From NCBI GenBank assembly GCA_017857395.1, contig JAFMDF010000003.1:1-64000 (forward strand): a stretch of 64,000 nt of DNA. The letters run 5' to 3'. The number at the start of each line of letters is the position of its first letter. The first letter of the stretch is position 1. The DNA comes from Bacteroidota bacterium. GTDB taxonomy: Bacteria > Bacteroidota > Bacteroidia > Chitinophagales > Saprospiraceae. Under the pieces are notes generated by a model. The model saw only the letters and a list, made by a program, of their open reading frames with translations. It made no database searches and was not told the origin of the DNA. The position numbers and the translations under genes are program-made. Positions 34,463-43,496 of the stretch are shown here, in pieces.

Positions 34463-36499
34463 ATGAGTGCCAGATTTTATCCCATTTTCATTATTATTAT
34501 CTTCTTTTTTACCTTACCCAATATTGGTAATACGCAAAAAAAATTATCAAAAGCTCAACAAGTTGAATTTTTAAATGCCTTCCAATCAGGAGATGAATTC
34601 CTAGTTAAAAAGAAATACGAAAAAGCAAAAAAATCCTTTGAGAAAGCGATTGCGCTTAAACCTCAAACGGCGGCGGTCTATCGACGTTTGGGGGTGGTTC
34701 ATGAACTGCTCAAAGAGTATGGCCAAGCCGCTGAATATTTTGAAACAGCAATAGAAATTAACCCTAAACTTTCTAGGGCTCTGTATTTTCAATCCGGAGA
34801 AATGTTGATGAAAATTGAAAATTATTCGAAGGCAAAAGAGCGATTAAAAGAGTATGAAAATTTTCAGAAGTTAGCTCCAGAATCTTTTGATAATGGGGAA
34901 CTAGAATTGAGTACAGAAAATTATTATAATACACTCCTAAAGAGTTACCTAGCTAATTGCACGTTTGCTGCCCATAAAACAGACTTTATTAATGTTGAAA
35001 TGAAAAATTTGGGGCCTAAAATTAATTCTGAGCTAGATGATTTGTTCCCCTATATTGCAAATAATGAAAGTTGGATGTTTTACACGCGAAATGTGCCAAT
35101 TTATGGAGGAGAAGACCAATTGATGTATAGTACTGCAGAAAATGGAGGATGGGCGAAAAGTAAAACATTGTTGGATAAAAAAATGCGAGAAGAATTTAAT
35201 CAAGGAATGGGGAAAATTAGCCGAGATGAAAAAGTGATGTTTTTTCCAGTTTATGATAGAGCAGACGAAGGGAACGACTGTAATATTATGAAGGCAAATA
35301 TGCACCGAGATGCGATTCTTGATATTAATAAATTGGGAGAAGAAATAAATTCTCCTTATTGGGAAAGTCAACCCACCGTTAATTGCGAAGGTAAATCGCT
35401 CTACTTTGTGAGTGACCGACCAGGAGGAATTGGTGGTAAAGATATTTGGGTCAGTCATTTACAGGAAAATGGGAAATGGACAAATGCTATTAATTTAGGA
35501 GATAAAATTAACACGGAAATGGATGAAGAATCTCCTTTTATCGCCGATGATAATACGACTTTGTTTTTTACATCAAATGGACATCCAGGGTATGGGAGGA
35601 CAGATATATTTTATTCCAAATTCAGTGAGAATAGCGAATGGGGGACGCCTCAAAATATGGGAAAACCAATTAATTCTTCAGCTGATGAGCTAAGTTTTTT
35701 TATGACTGCCAGAGGGGATACGGGATATATTGCCTCTAATAGAGAAGGAGGATACGGTAACTTTGATATTTATCAATTCAGCATTCCTGCAAAAAAAGAT
35801 TTTGAAGAAATTGCTTATATAAAAGGAAAGGTAATGGACGCAATAACCAAAGAGCCCATAGAATCGGTGGTATACATTGGTGAAAAAGGAAATTATCCAA
35901 CGGATGAGGCAGGTAATTTTTTTGTATGTCATCCATCTCTAAGTAAATTGCAGGTTTTGGTATCTGAAAGAAAATATTACGATTTTGAAAATGCTTTTGT
36001 CTTAGATAATTGGAATTCCGAAGGGTTTGTGGAATTAAATATATATTTGCGCCCATTAAGCGAGCCATTAGGTTTGGAAACACTAGATTCAAAAGTAATC
36101 TCTAAATCTGCCAAGCCAGAAGAAATTAAAACTAATCAGGTAAAAATTAATAAAAGTGAGTTACCAACAGAGAAACTTTATGCTACTTCTGATGTTTACT
36201 TTTACTTTGATGATTTTTCGCTGACGCAGGAGGCTAGATATAATATGGACCGACTAATTGAAGATTTGGATAAAGACCAATTAGCTTTAATTATAATTGA
36301 AGGATTTGCAGATCAAATTGGAACAGATGATTATAATATGAGGCTATCAGAAAAGCGTGCAATAGAGGTAGCAGATTATTTTAAATCTAAAGGATATACC
36401 AATTTAAGGGTAAAATATAAAGGATATGGAGAGACACGGAATTCCTTTATATATTCCAGAAATAGGAAAGTTGAAATACATGTTTATTATAAGATTTGA
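34463..36499 (+). CDS. PorE-like TPR/PD40/CRD/OmpA envelope protein
   Basis: 678 residues. After a hydrophobic signal (about 5-24) come TPR repeats (about 40-135), six-bladed PD40-type propeller repeats (about 185-440, with 'LFFTSNGHPGYGRTDIFYSK'), a carboxypeptidase-regulatory-like domain (about 448-535, 'IKGKVMDAITKEPIESVVYI') and a C-terminal OmpA peptidoglycan-binding domain (about 575-678, 'IIEGFADQIGTDDYNMRLSE'). This order and length match T9SS protein PorE of Porphyromonas gingivalis, although similar paralogues are common in Bacteroidota. It would link the outer membrane to peptidoglycan. A four-codon frame overlapping its ATG (34452-34466) is probably chance. Confidence 0.85.
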   Translation: MSARFYPIFIIIIFFFTLPNIGNTQKKLSKAQQVEFLNAFQSGDEFLVKKKYEKAKKSFEKAIALKPQTAAVYRRLGVVHELLKEYGQAAEYFETAIEINPKLSRALYFQSGEMLMKIENYSKAKERLKEYENFQKLAPESFDNGELELSTENYYNTLLKSYLANCTFAAHKTDFINVEMKNLGPKINSELDDLFPYIANNESWMFYTRNVPIYGGEDQLMYSTAENGGWAKSKTLLDKKMREEFNQGMGKISRDEKVMFFPVYDRADEGNDCNIMKANMHRDAILDINKLGEEINSPYWESQPTVNCEGKSLYFVSDRPGGIGGKDIWVSHLQENGKWTNAINLGDKINTEMDEESPFIADDNTTLFFTSNGHPGYGRTDIFYSKFSENSEWGTPQNMGKPINSSADELSFFMTARGDTGYIASNREGGYGNFDIYQFSIPAKKDFEEIAYIKGKVMDAITKEPIESVVYIGEKGNYPTDEAGNFFVCHPSLSKLQVLVSERKYYDFENAFVLDNWNSEGFVELNIYLRPLSEPLGLETLDSKVISKSAKPEEIKTNQVKINKSELPTEKLYATSDVYFYFDDFSLTQEARYNMDRLIEDLDKDQLALIIIEGFADQIGTDDYNMRLSEKRAIEVADYFKSKGYTNLRVKYKGYGETRNSFIYSRNRKVEIHVYYKI

Positions 36500-36575
36500 A
36501 ATGAGTATAAATCAATAGATAAGTAGAGTTATTAGAGAAATTTGTTAAAATACCTAACCATTCAATACCAAGATT

Positions 36576-38207
36576 ATGTCAAATGCTATCTTTCAAGTAC
36601 CTGTACCTAAAAACGAGAAAGTACTTAGTTATCAACCGGGGTCTCCCGAGAGAAAAGCAGTAAAAGCGGCACTTAAAGATTTAAAGTCTAAGGAAATTGA
36701 GATTCCGATGACCATTAACGGGAAAAAGGTGAAAACTGGAAATCTTATATCTATGCACCCGCCCCATGAAATAGCACATACCCTAGGGCATTTTCACCAA
36801 GGGGATAAAAAGCATGTTAAAGCAGCGATTAATGCGGCATTATCTGCTAAAGAAGCATGGGAAAATATGCCTTGGCAAGATAGAGCGGCTATTTTTTTAA
36901 GAGCAGCAGATTTATTAGCAGGGCCATTTCGGGCTAAAATGAATGCAGCTACGATGTTGGCGCAATCAAAGAATGTTTATCAAGCAGAAATTGATGCAGT
37001 GGCTGAATTCTGCGATTTTCTACGTTTTAATGTACAGTATATGACCGAAATATACCAACAACAACCGATGAGTGTTGATGGTATTTGGAATCGACTAGAG
37101 TATAGAGCCTTAGAAGGATTTGTTTTTGCCATTACTCCTTTTAATTTTACTTCTATTGCTGGTAACTTATGTGCAGCGCCTGCTTTAATGGGGAATACGA
37201 TTGTCTGGAAACCAGCGGATAGTCAAATTTATTCTGCGGAAGTGGTCATGGAAGTTTTTGAAGCGGCAGGCTTGCCGCCGGGCGTTGTTAATTTAATCTT
37301 TGCGGATGGTCCAGAGGCAGGAAAAGTAATTTTTAATCATCCTGATTTTGCAGGATTACATTTTACTGGAAGTACTAAAGTGTTCCAAAGTTTATGGCAA
37401 ACAATCGGTAATAATATTTCAAAGTATAGAAGTTACCCAAGAATTGTTGGAGAAACGGGAGGTAAAGATTTTGTAGTAGCGCATGCCTCTGCTAACCCGA
37501 AACAAGTTGCCACTGCCTTATCTAGAGGCGCTTTTGAATTCCAAGGCCAGAAATGCTCCGCAGCAAGTAGAGCTTATATTCCTAAAAGTATTTGGAAATC
37601 AGTCAAGAAGCATTTGTTGGCAGATTTGGCTAGCTTTAAAATGGGGAATCCTGAGAATTTCACCAATTTCATCAACGCTGTTATTGATGAGCGATCTTTT
37701 GATAAAATTAGTGGATATATAGAACGGGTAAAAAAAGATAAAGACGCTATAATTATTGCTGGAGGAAAATCCGATAAATCTAAAGGGTATTTTATAGAAC
37801 CTACAGTAATTGTTACCACAAATGATCAGTATTTAACCCTTTGTGAAGAAATATTTGGGCCAGTTTTAACAATTTTTGTCTACAATGATAAAAATTACGA
37901 AAAAATGCTTAACATTGTGGATAATACTTCCCCCTACGCACTAACAGGTGCTATTTTTTCCAACGACCGATATGCAACTTTAAAAGCAAATAAATTACTT
38001 AAGCATGCTGCTGGTAATTTTTATATAAATGATAAGCCAACAGGAGCAGTAGTAGGACAGCAACCATTTGGTGGCGCTAGAGGATCAGGAACAAATGATA
38101 AAGCAGGCTCAATATTAAATTTATATCGGTGGGTTTCCCCACGTACTATAAAAGAAAATTTTAATCCTCCAATGGATTATCGATATCCATTTATGGAGGC
38201 AAAGTAA
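36576..38207 (+). CDS. pruA: 1-pyrroline-5-carboxylate dehydrogenase
   Basis: 543 residues, the usual length of a stand-alone P5C dehydrogenase. The aldehyde-dehydrogenase pattern is complete: 'ITPFNFTSIAGNL' near residue 185, 'GETGGKDF' with the general-base Glu near residue 293 and 'FQGQKCSAASRAY' with the catalytic Cys near residue 325. It oxidises glutamate-5-semialdehyde to glutamate with NAD in proline breakdown. No proline dehydrogenase gene (putA/fadM-type) is next to it in this window. A strong terminator follows. Confidence 0.94.
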   Translation: MSNAIFQVPVPKNEKVLSYQPGSPERKAVKAALKDLKSKEIEIPMTINGKKVKTGNLISMHPPHEIAHTLGHFHQGDKKHVKAAINAALSAKEAWENMPWQDRAAIFLRAADLLAGPFRAKMNAATMLAQSKNVYQAEIDAVAEFCDFLRFNVQYMTEIYQQQPMSVDGIWNRLEYRALEGFVFAITPFNFTSIAGNLCAAPALMGNTIVWKPADSQIYSAEVVMEVFEAAGLPPGVVNLIFADGPEAGKVIFNHPDFAGLHFTGSTKVFQSLWQTIGNNISKYRSYPRIVGETGGKDFVVAHASANPKQVATALSRGAFEFQGQKCSAASRAYIPKSIWKSVKKHLLADLASFKMGNPENFTNFINAVIDERSFDKISGYIERVKKDKDAIIIAGGKSDKSKGYFIEPTVIVTTNDQYLTLCEEIFGPVLTIFVYNDKNYEKMLNIVDNTSPYALTGAIFSNDRYATLKANKLLKHAAGNFYINDKPTGAVVGQQPFGGARGSGTNDKAGSILNLYRWVSPRTIKENFNPPMDYRYPFMEAK

Positions 38208-38296
38208 CAGTTTTTGTTAAATTAAGGTGGGTAGAGACATCTACCTATTATTAATTACTTTAAAATAGGTGGGAATTTAATTTCCAACTAACTTTT

Positions 38297-38334
38297 GCCC
38301 CGCAGTCCTTTGTGACTGCGGGGCTTATTTTTTG
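38297..38334 (+). terminator. Intrinsic terminator after pruA
   Basis: A GC-rich 11-bp stem (GCCCCGCAGTC, 38297-38307, with 38314-38324) and six-base loop are followed by TTATTTTTTG. This is the most conventional terminator in the window and contrasts with the T-tract-poor dyads elsewhere. Confidence 0.85.
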
Positions 38335-38501
38335 CCCCTAAATTGACTGCTAACGAACATTTCTTACTAAAAGCGATATTTCCTTTTTTTTATCCCATCA
38401 AATAATGTAATTTTAGTTTGTCTCACTGTCTTCCGCTGTTAACTTGGATTTCTAAAGCTAATAGAATTCTTGCTTAACTATGGCTAATTGAGAAACCATA
38501 G

Positions 38502-40886
38502 ATGGTGCAACCTAAAATGGATTATCTAGCACTAAAGAGCGTAAAGAAGAAAAATACCTACTATTGGTTTAATTTTACTGGATTTAAAGAAATATACGAT
38601 TTGGCTATTTTAAGAACAACGATTTTACTGATTTTATTTTTTCTAGGTTCTCTTGAATTGGAAGCTGCACATATCATTGGTGGCGAAATCACCTATGTTT
38701 GTACTGGAAACGGGAAATATGATTTTACGATGCGGATTTATAGAGATTGTGCTGGGAGTGGAGCTTGTTTTGATTCAGATCAAACTTGTAGTAGGACATC
38801 CTTGGAAGGTAATATTACCTTTTTTGATGGCATCCAAGTTATAGGAACTCTAGTTTTAGGCCAACCTGAAATAACAAGAATAGAACCTAATTTGAGTAAC
38901 CCTTGCTTGATTGCCCCACCTAATGTCTGCGTAGAACAAGGAGTCTATAGGTTTTCGGCTGAATTGGATCTAAACAGTGAAGGCATAACCGTTTCTTATC
39001 AGCGCTGTTGTCGGAATAATACGATTACAAATATTATTAACCCTCGAACCTCTGGATCAACCTATACGACTACTTTATTTCCAATTACGATAGATTCTTG
39101 TAATAGTAGCCCGACTTTCAATGATTTTCCACCTATTGTGATTTGTAGAGGAGAAGACGTAAATTTTGACCATTCTGCTTCTGATATAGATGGGGACTCC
39201 TTAGTTTATTCTTTTTGTGAGCCTTATTATGGTGGTGGTTGGGACGGAGACCTCAATACTCGCGTCCCTACAGATGCTCCAAATGGGCTTGCACCTAATC
39301 CAGAAACACCACCAGGCTATACAGCAGTTAGGTTTACAAGTGGTTATAGTTTTGCTAAACCGCTTAATATTTTCTCTACTAGAGATGAACCACCAGTATC
39401 AATTGACCCTGTTACTGGGTTGATTTCAGGATTCCCAGGGGTTACGGGTCAATATGTAGTGGGTGTTTGTGTTCGAGCTTATGATAAGAATGGCGTATTA
39501 ATGAATGAAGTGAGGCGGGACTTTCAATTTAATGTAGCAGAATGCCGAAATGGGCTAGTAAGTGATGTAGAAGAAACGGAATTAAGAGATAGGAATGGAG
39601 AACTGTTATATTATATTAGAATTTGTGGAGACGGAGAGATTATTAATGAAAGTAGGGAAACAAGATTTATAGAGAATCAATTTTGGTCTTTCGATGTACC
39701 AGGAAGTACGATTACTTCTACAAAATTTGATCCGAGCGATTTAGTTTTTCCTGGGGCAGGTCTTTATGATGGTATTTTAATATTGAATAGAGGTTTTCCC
39801 AATTGCACAGATACTGCATTAATTCAAGTGGATATATACCCTGAAGTAGTGGCAGATTTTGATTTTGAGTACGATACTTGTAAAACTAGCCCAGTTGAGT
39901 TTACCAATTTATCCTATTCTGATGCTGGACCAAATGCCCTAAGGGAGCTTAAATGGGAGTTAGACACTTTTGGCAATTCTTTTGATACAGATGTTTCCTT
40001 ACAATTTGCTGGGCCGGGGAGATATGACATAACTTTAACGGCGAAAGATTTAAATGAATGTACCCAAAGTATAACTAAAGAGGTCCCTTATTTTCCTATA
40101 CCAGAAGTTATTGTTATTGCTCCATCTACGCTAGTAGGTTGTGCACCAGCACCCATTACTTTTGAAAATTTAACGAACCCTATCAATAATGATTATGATA
40201 TAATTTGGGATTTTGGCGATGGAAATATGGGAACAGGAGTTAGCCCAACCCATATTTATGAAGAAGTGGGCATATTTCCCTTAAATATATCGGTTACCTC
40301 GCCATTCGGTTGTCAAATTGATACAGCTTTTGGCGATTTAATTACTACTTTGCCTAGTCCAATTGCTGATTTTTCTGCGGATGCTTCCGAAGTGAGTCGA
40401 TTAAATCCTATTGTCACTTTTATGGATGAATCTATTGATGCGGTACGATGGAATTGGTTATTTGAAGGCTTTGGACTTTCTTTTGAAGAGCATCCTGTTT
40501 ATACCTTTAGAGAAAGCGGCAGAAAACAGGTTCGGTTAGTAGTGACTGCCGCTAATGGTTGTACAGATACTACTTTTTCTGAAGTGTTAGTTGTACCAGA
40601 TATTGCCTATAAATTACCAAATGCCTTTACGCCAAATGGAGATGGGGTAAATGATCGTTTTTTTGGCGTTGGAAATGCCGAGGAAGCAGAATCTTTCCGT
40701 TTAACTATTTGGAATAGATGGGGAGAGTTGATTTTTGAAACTGATGACGCCAATGAAGGTTGGAATGGGCAAAAATTTAATACAGGTAAACTAGCGCCTA
40801 ATGGTGTTTATGTCGTAGTGGTACAATATGTTAATTATGAAGATGTAATAACAACATTAGACGGATTTGTAACCGTTTTAAGATGA
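38502..40886 (+). CDS. PKD-domain surface protein with CHU_C T9SS domain, copy 1
   Basis: 794 residues from ATG 38502. The hydrophobic signal core lies at about residues 35-52 ('LRTTILLILFFLG'), unusually far in, so a TTG start at 38601 is a realistic alternative. The N-terminal half is cysteine-containing ('TMRIYRDCAGSGACFDSD', then 'SYQRCCRNN') and includes an 'IDPVTGLISGFPGVTGQYVV' cadherin-like segment. PKD-like domains follow (about 440-700, 'WDFGDGNMGTGVSPTHIYEE'). The C-terminal 90 residues are the gliding-motility-associated type B T9SS domain ('LPNAFTPNGDGVNDRF', 'FVTVLR'). It is probably exported and anchored at the surface. It is paralogous to the next gene. Confidence 0.88.
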   Translation: MVQPKMDYLALKSVKKKNTYYWFNFTGFKEIYDLAILRTTILLILFFLGSLELEAAHIIGGEITYVCTGNGKYDFTMRIYRDCAGSGACFDSDQTCSRTSLEGNITFFDGIQVIGTLVLGQPEITRIEPNLSNPCLIAPPNVCVEQGVYRFSAELDLNSEGITVSYQRCCRNNTITNIINPRTSGSTYTTTLFPITIDSCNSSPTFNDFPPIVICRGEDVNFDHSASDIDGDSLVYSFCEPYYGGGWDGDLNTRVPTDAPNGLAPNPETPPGYTAVRFTSGYSFAKPLNIFSTRDEPPVSIDPVTGLISGFPGVTGQYVVGVCVRAYDKNGVLMNEVRRDFQFNVAECRNGLVSDVEETELRDRNGELLYYIRICGDGEIINESRETRFIENQFWSFDVPGSTITSTKFDPSDLVFPGAGLYDGILILNRGFPNCTDTALIQVDIYPEVVADFDFEYDTCKTSPVEFTNLSYSDAGPNALRELKWELDTFGNSFDTDVSLQFAGPGRYDITLTAKDLNECTQSITKEVPYFPIPEVIVIAPSTLVGCAPAPITFENLTNPINNDYDIIWDFGDGNMGTGVSPTHIYEEVGIFPLNISVTSPFGCQIDTAFGDLITTLPSPIADFSADASEVSRLNPIVTFMDESIDAVRWNWLFEGFGLSFEEHPVYTFRESGRKQVRLVVTAANGCTDTTFSEVLVVPDIAYKLPNAFTPNGDGVNDRFFGVGNAEEAESFRLTIWNRWGELIFETDDANEGWNGQKFNTGKLAPNGVYVVVVQYVNYEDVITTLDGFVTVLR

Positions 40887-41002
40887 TTATTAAGAACTTT
40901 AGCCTATCTTGGTTGCTAAAATTGCTATAGGAAACCATACAAAAAAAGGAGCATAAAGAGTAGACTTATTAGCAGGCAAGTCTTTTCTTAAAACGTATAA
41001 TC

Positions 41003-43315
41003 TTGAAAAACTACCAAATAAAAGAAACGAACGCTTTGATTATTTTAAAAAGAATCCTCCCTTGTTTAATTTTATTATTATGCACTCAACTAGAGGCTAG
41101 GCATATTATTGGTGGAGAAGTCACCTATGTCTGTAGAGGTGATGATAATTATGATTTTACCATGCGTATTTATAGGGATTGTGCAGGAAATGGTGCTTGT
41201 TTCGATGCACAAACAAATTGTCCAAATGGCCCTCCGTCTGATGCCCATGTTACTTTTTTTAATGGCACTTCTATTCTGGATATATTATTTCTGAGCCCAC
41301 CAACGGTTAGATCAATTGAACCCAATTTAAGTAATCCTTGTTTAATTGCACCACCGAATGTCTGTGTAGAAGAAGGTGTCTATAGATTCTCAATCAGATT
41401 ACCAAATACTGCTAATAGTATCACTTTTGCATATCAACGCTGTTGTAGAAATGTAACAATTAATAATATCATTAGTCCTAGGGATGTTGGTGCGACTTAT
41501 GTTGCTGAAATATTTCCAGTAACTCAAGATTCTTGTAATAGTTCGCCTACGTTTAATGATTTTCCACCTATTGTTATCTGTCAAGGAGAAGATGTCAATT
41601 TTGATCATTCTGCATCTGACCCAGAAGGAGATTCTTTAGTTTATGCTTTTTGTACCCCTTATAATGGTGGTGGTAATAACTTTATGGGAGGACCAAAAGT
41701 AACAGATGCACCAGATGGCGTAACACCAAATCCTGAAACGCCTCCACCTTATGATCCTGTTCGATTTGTCACAGGATACTCGGTTGAAAGCCCTTTAAAT
41801 ATTAGTTCAAATAGAGATGAACCTGATATTACTATTGATTCCGAGACAGGTTTGATTTCTGGATTCCCAGGCACAACTGGACAATATGTGGTAGGAGTTT
41901 GTGTACAAGCTTTTCAGAATGGAGTATTGATGAATGAAGTAAGACGAGATTTTCAATTTAATGTGGTGGCTTGTAGAAATGGATTAGTGAGTGACGTGGA
42001 AGAAACAGAGTTGCGAGAAAGAAATGGCGAGCCTTTATATTACATTAAGATTTGTGGAGAAGGAGATATCATTAATGAAAGTAGCGAACAGCGTTTTATT
42101 GATGATCAATTTTGGTCTTTTGATATTCCTGGCGGGCAAACGACCTCTTCAAAATGGGATCCAGATGATTTAGTATTTCCAGAAACAGGACTTTATGAGG
42201 GTATTTTAGTTTTAAATCCAGGTTTTACCAATTGTACAGACACTGCTTTAGTACAAGTAGAGATATTTCCCGAAGTTGTGGCAGATTTTGAATTTGACTA
42301 CGATACCTGCCAAGCAAGTCCAGTAAATTTCACCAATTTATCTTATTCCGATGCAGGGCCAGATGCCTTAGAAGAATTAATTTGGCAATTAGATACCTTT
42401 GGAACATCTGATCGTTCAGACGTGGCCTTGCAATTTGATGGTCCTGGTAGATATGAGGTAACCCTAACGGCAAGAGATACGAATGAGTGTATAGAAAGTA
42501 TTACTAAAGAAGTACCTTATTTTCCAATTCCAAGAGTTATTGTGATTTCGCCATCTACAAGAACAGGCTGTGTACCAGCGGCCATTACTTTTGAAAACTT
42601 AACGGATCCTATCAGTGAAGCGTATGAAATTATCTGGGACTTTGGAGATGGAACAATGGGGCAAGGGGTAAGTCCAACGCATATTTATGAGGAATTAGGT
42701 ACGTTTCCATTAACTATTTCTGTTACTTCCCCTTTTGGTTGTCAAATAGACACTACTTTTGGAGATCTAATTACAACTTTACCAAGCCCAATTGCTAATT
42801 TTTCCGCCGATGCTTCTGAAGTTAGCCGATTGAATCCTATCGTCACGTTCATGGATGAATCGACGGATGCTGTTCGTTGGAACTGGCTATTTGACGGTTT
42901 TGGTATTGCCTTTGAGGAAAACCCTGTCTATACTTTTAGAGAAAGCGGTCGCAAACAAGTTCGATTGATTGTAACGGCTGCAAATGGTTGTACAGATACG
43001 ACTTTTTCAGAAATATTAGTTGTGCCAGATATTGCTTATAAATTACCAAATGCTTTTACGCCCAATGGAGATGGCATAAATGATAGTTTTTTTGGTGTAG
43101 GTAATGCCGATGAAGCAGAATCTTTTTATTTATCTATCTGGAATCGGTGGGGAGAACTTATTTTTGAGACCAATGATGCCAAAGAAGGATGGAACGGACG
43201 GAAATTGAATACGGGGAAATTAGCGCCGAATGGCGTATATGTCGTTACAGTGAGTTATGTAAATTATGAAGATGTGGTCACTAATTTACAAGGGTTTGTA
43301 ACTGTTCTTAGGTGA
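41003..43315 (+). CDS. PKD-domain surface protein with CHU_C T9SS domain, copy 2
   Basis: 770 residues with a TTG start at 41003: an in-frame TAG lies at 40970-40972 and no ATG or GTG follows before the signal peptide core ('LKRILPCLILLLCTQLEARH'). Domain order is the same as the preceding gene: 'TMRIYRDCAGNGACFD', 'AYQRCCRN', 'SGFPGTTGQYVVGVCV', PKD-like 'WDFGDGTMGQGVSPTHIYEE' and the C-terminal 'LPNAFTPNGDGINDSF'. The C-terminal 200 residues are nearly identical to those of copy 1, while the N-terminal half differs more. This fits tandem duplication with selection or gene conversion on the secretion and PKD parts. Confidence 0.88.
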   Translation: MKNYQIKETNALIILKRILPCLILLLCTQLEARHIIGGEVTYVCRGDDNYDFTMRIYRDCAGNGACFDAQTNCPNGPPSDAHVTFFNGTSILDILFLSPPTVRSIEPNLSNPCLIAPPNVCVEEGVYRFSIRLPNTANSITFAYQRCCRNVTINNIISPRDVGATYVAEIFPVTQDSCNSSPTFNDFPPIVICQGEDVNFDHSASDPEGDSLVYAFCTPYNGGGNNFMGGPKVTDAPDGVTPNPETPPPYDPVRFVTGYSVESPLNISSNRDEPDITIDSETGLISGFPGTTGQYVVGVCVQAFQNGVLMNEVRRDFQFNVVACRNGLVSDVEETELRERNGEPLYYIKICGEGDIINESSEQRFIDDQFWSFDIPGGQTTSSKWDPDDLVFPETGLYEGILVLNPGFTNCTDTALVQVEIFPEVVADFEFDYDTCQASPVNFTNLSYSDAGPDALEELIWQLDTFGTSDRSDVALQFDGPGRYEVTLTARDTNECIESITKEVPYFPIPRVIVISPSTRTGCVPAAITFENLTDPISEAYEIIWDFGDGTMGQGVSPTHIYEELGTFPLTISVTSPFGCQIDTTFGDLITTLPSPIANFSADASEVSRLNPIVTFMDESTDAVRWNWLFDGFGIAFEENPVYTFRESGRKQVRLIVTAANGCTDTTFSEILVVPDIAYKLPNAFTPNGDGINDSFFGVGNADEAESFYLSIWNRWGELIFETNDAKEGWNGRKLNTGKLAPNGVYVVTVSYVNYEDVVTNLQGFVTVLR

Positions 43316-43324
43316 TTCGACTAT

Positions 43325-43351
43325 AATACAACTTTGTGAGTTGTGCTGCAT
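43325..43351. repeat. Half dyad, GTGAGTTGTGCTGCAT family, copy 2
   Basis: AATACAACTTTGTGAGTTGT and the bases after it match 25 of 27 bases at 13970-13996. It lies nine bases after the stop of the second PKD protein. No matching left arm was found here, so this is one arm only. Confidence 0.6.
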
Positions 43352-43426
43352 CTCGTAGGGTAAGCCTTTGAATTTAATCTTTAAGTAAAAAAGTAGTAGA
43401 AAATCCTTTAATTTATAACTAGATTA

Positions 43427-43456
43427 TTCGCTCCCACAAAAAATTAACTACATTTG
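43427..43456 (+). promoter_or_regulatory. Probable promoter for the S10-type peptidase gene
   Basis: TACATTTG (43449-43456) fits TAnnTTTG. A near -33 element (TTCG, 43427-43430) lies 18 bases upstream. The ATG is at 43497, giving a leader of about 34 bases. Confidence 0.4.
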
Positions 43457-43496
43457 CGGTGCTATTTATTTTTATATCTAACCAATATCACTAAAG

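Noticed and set aside
34452-34466. Four-codon frame overlapping the start of the PorE-like gene
   Set aside because: Too short to separate from chance; no attenuation structure accompanies it.
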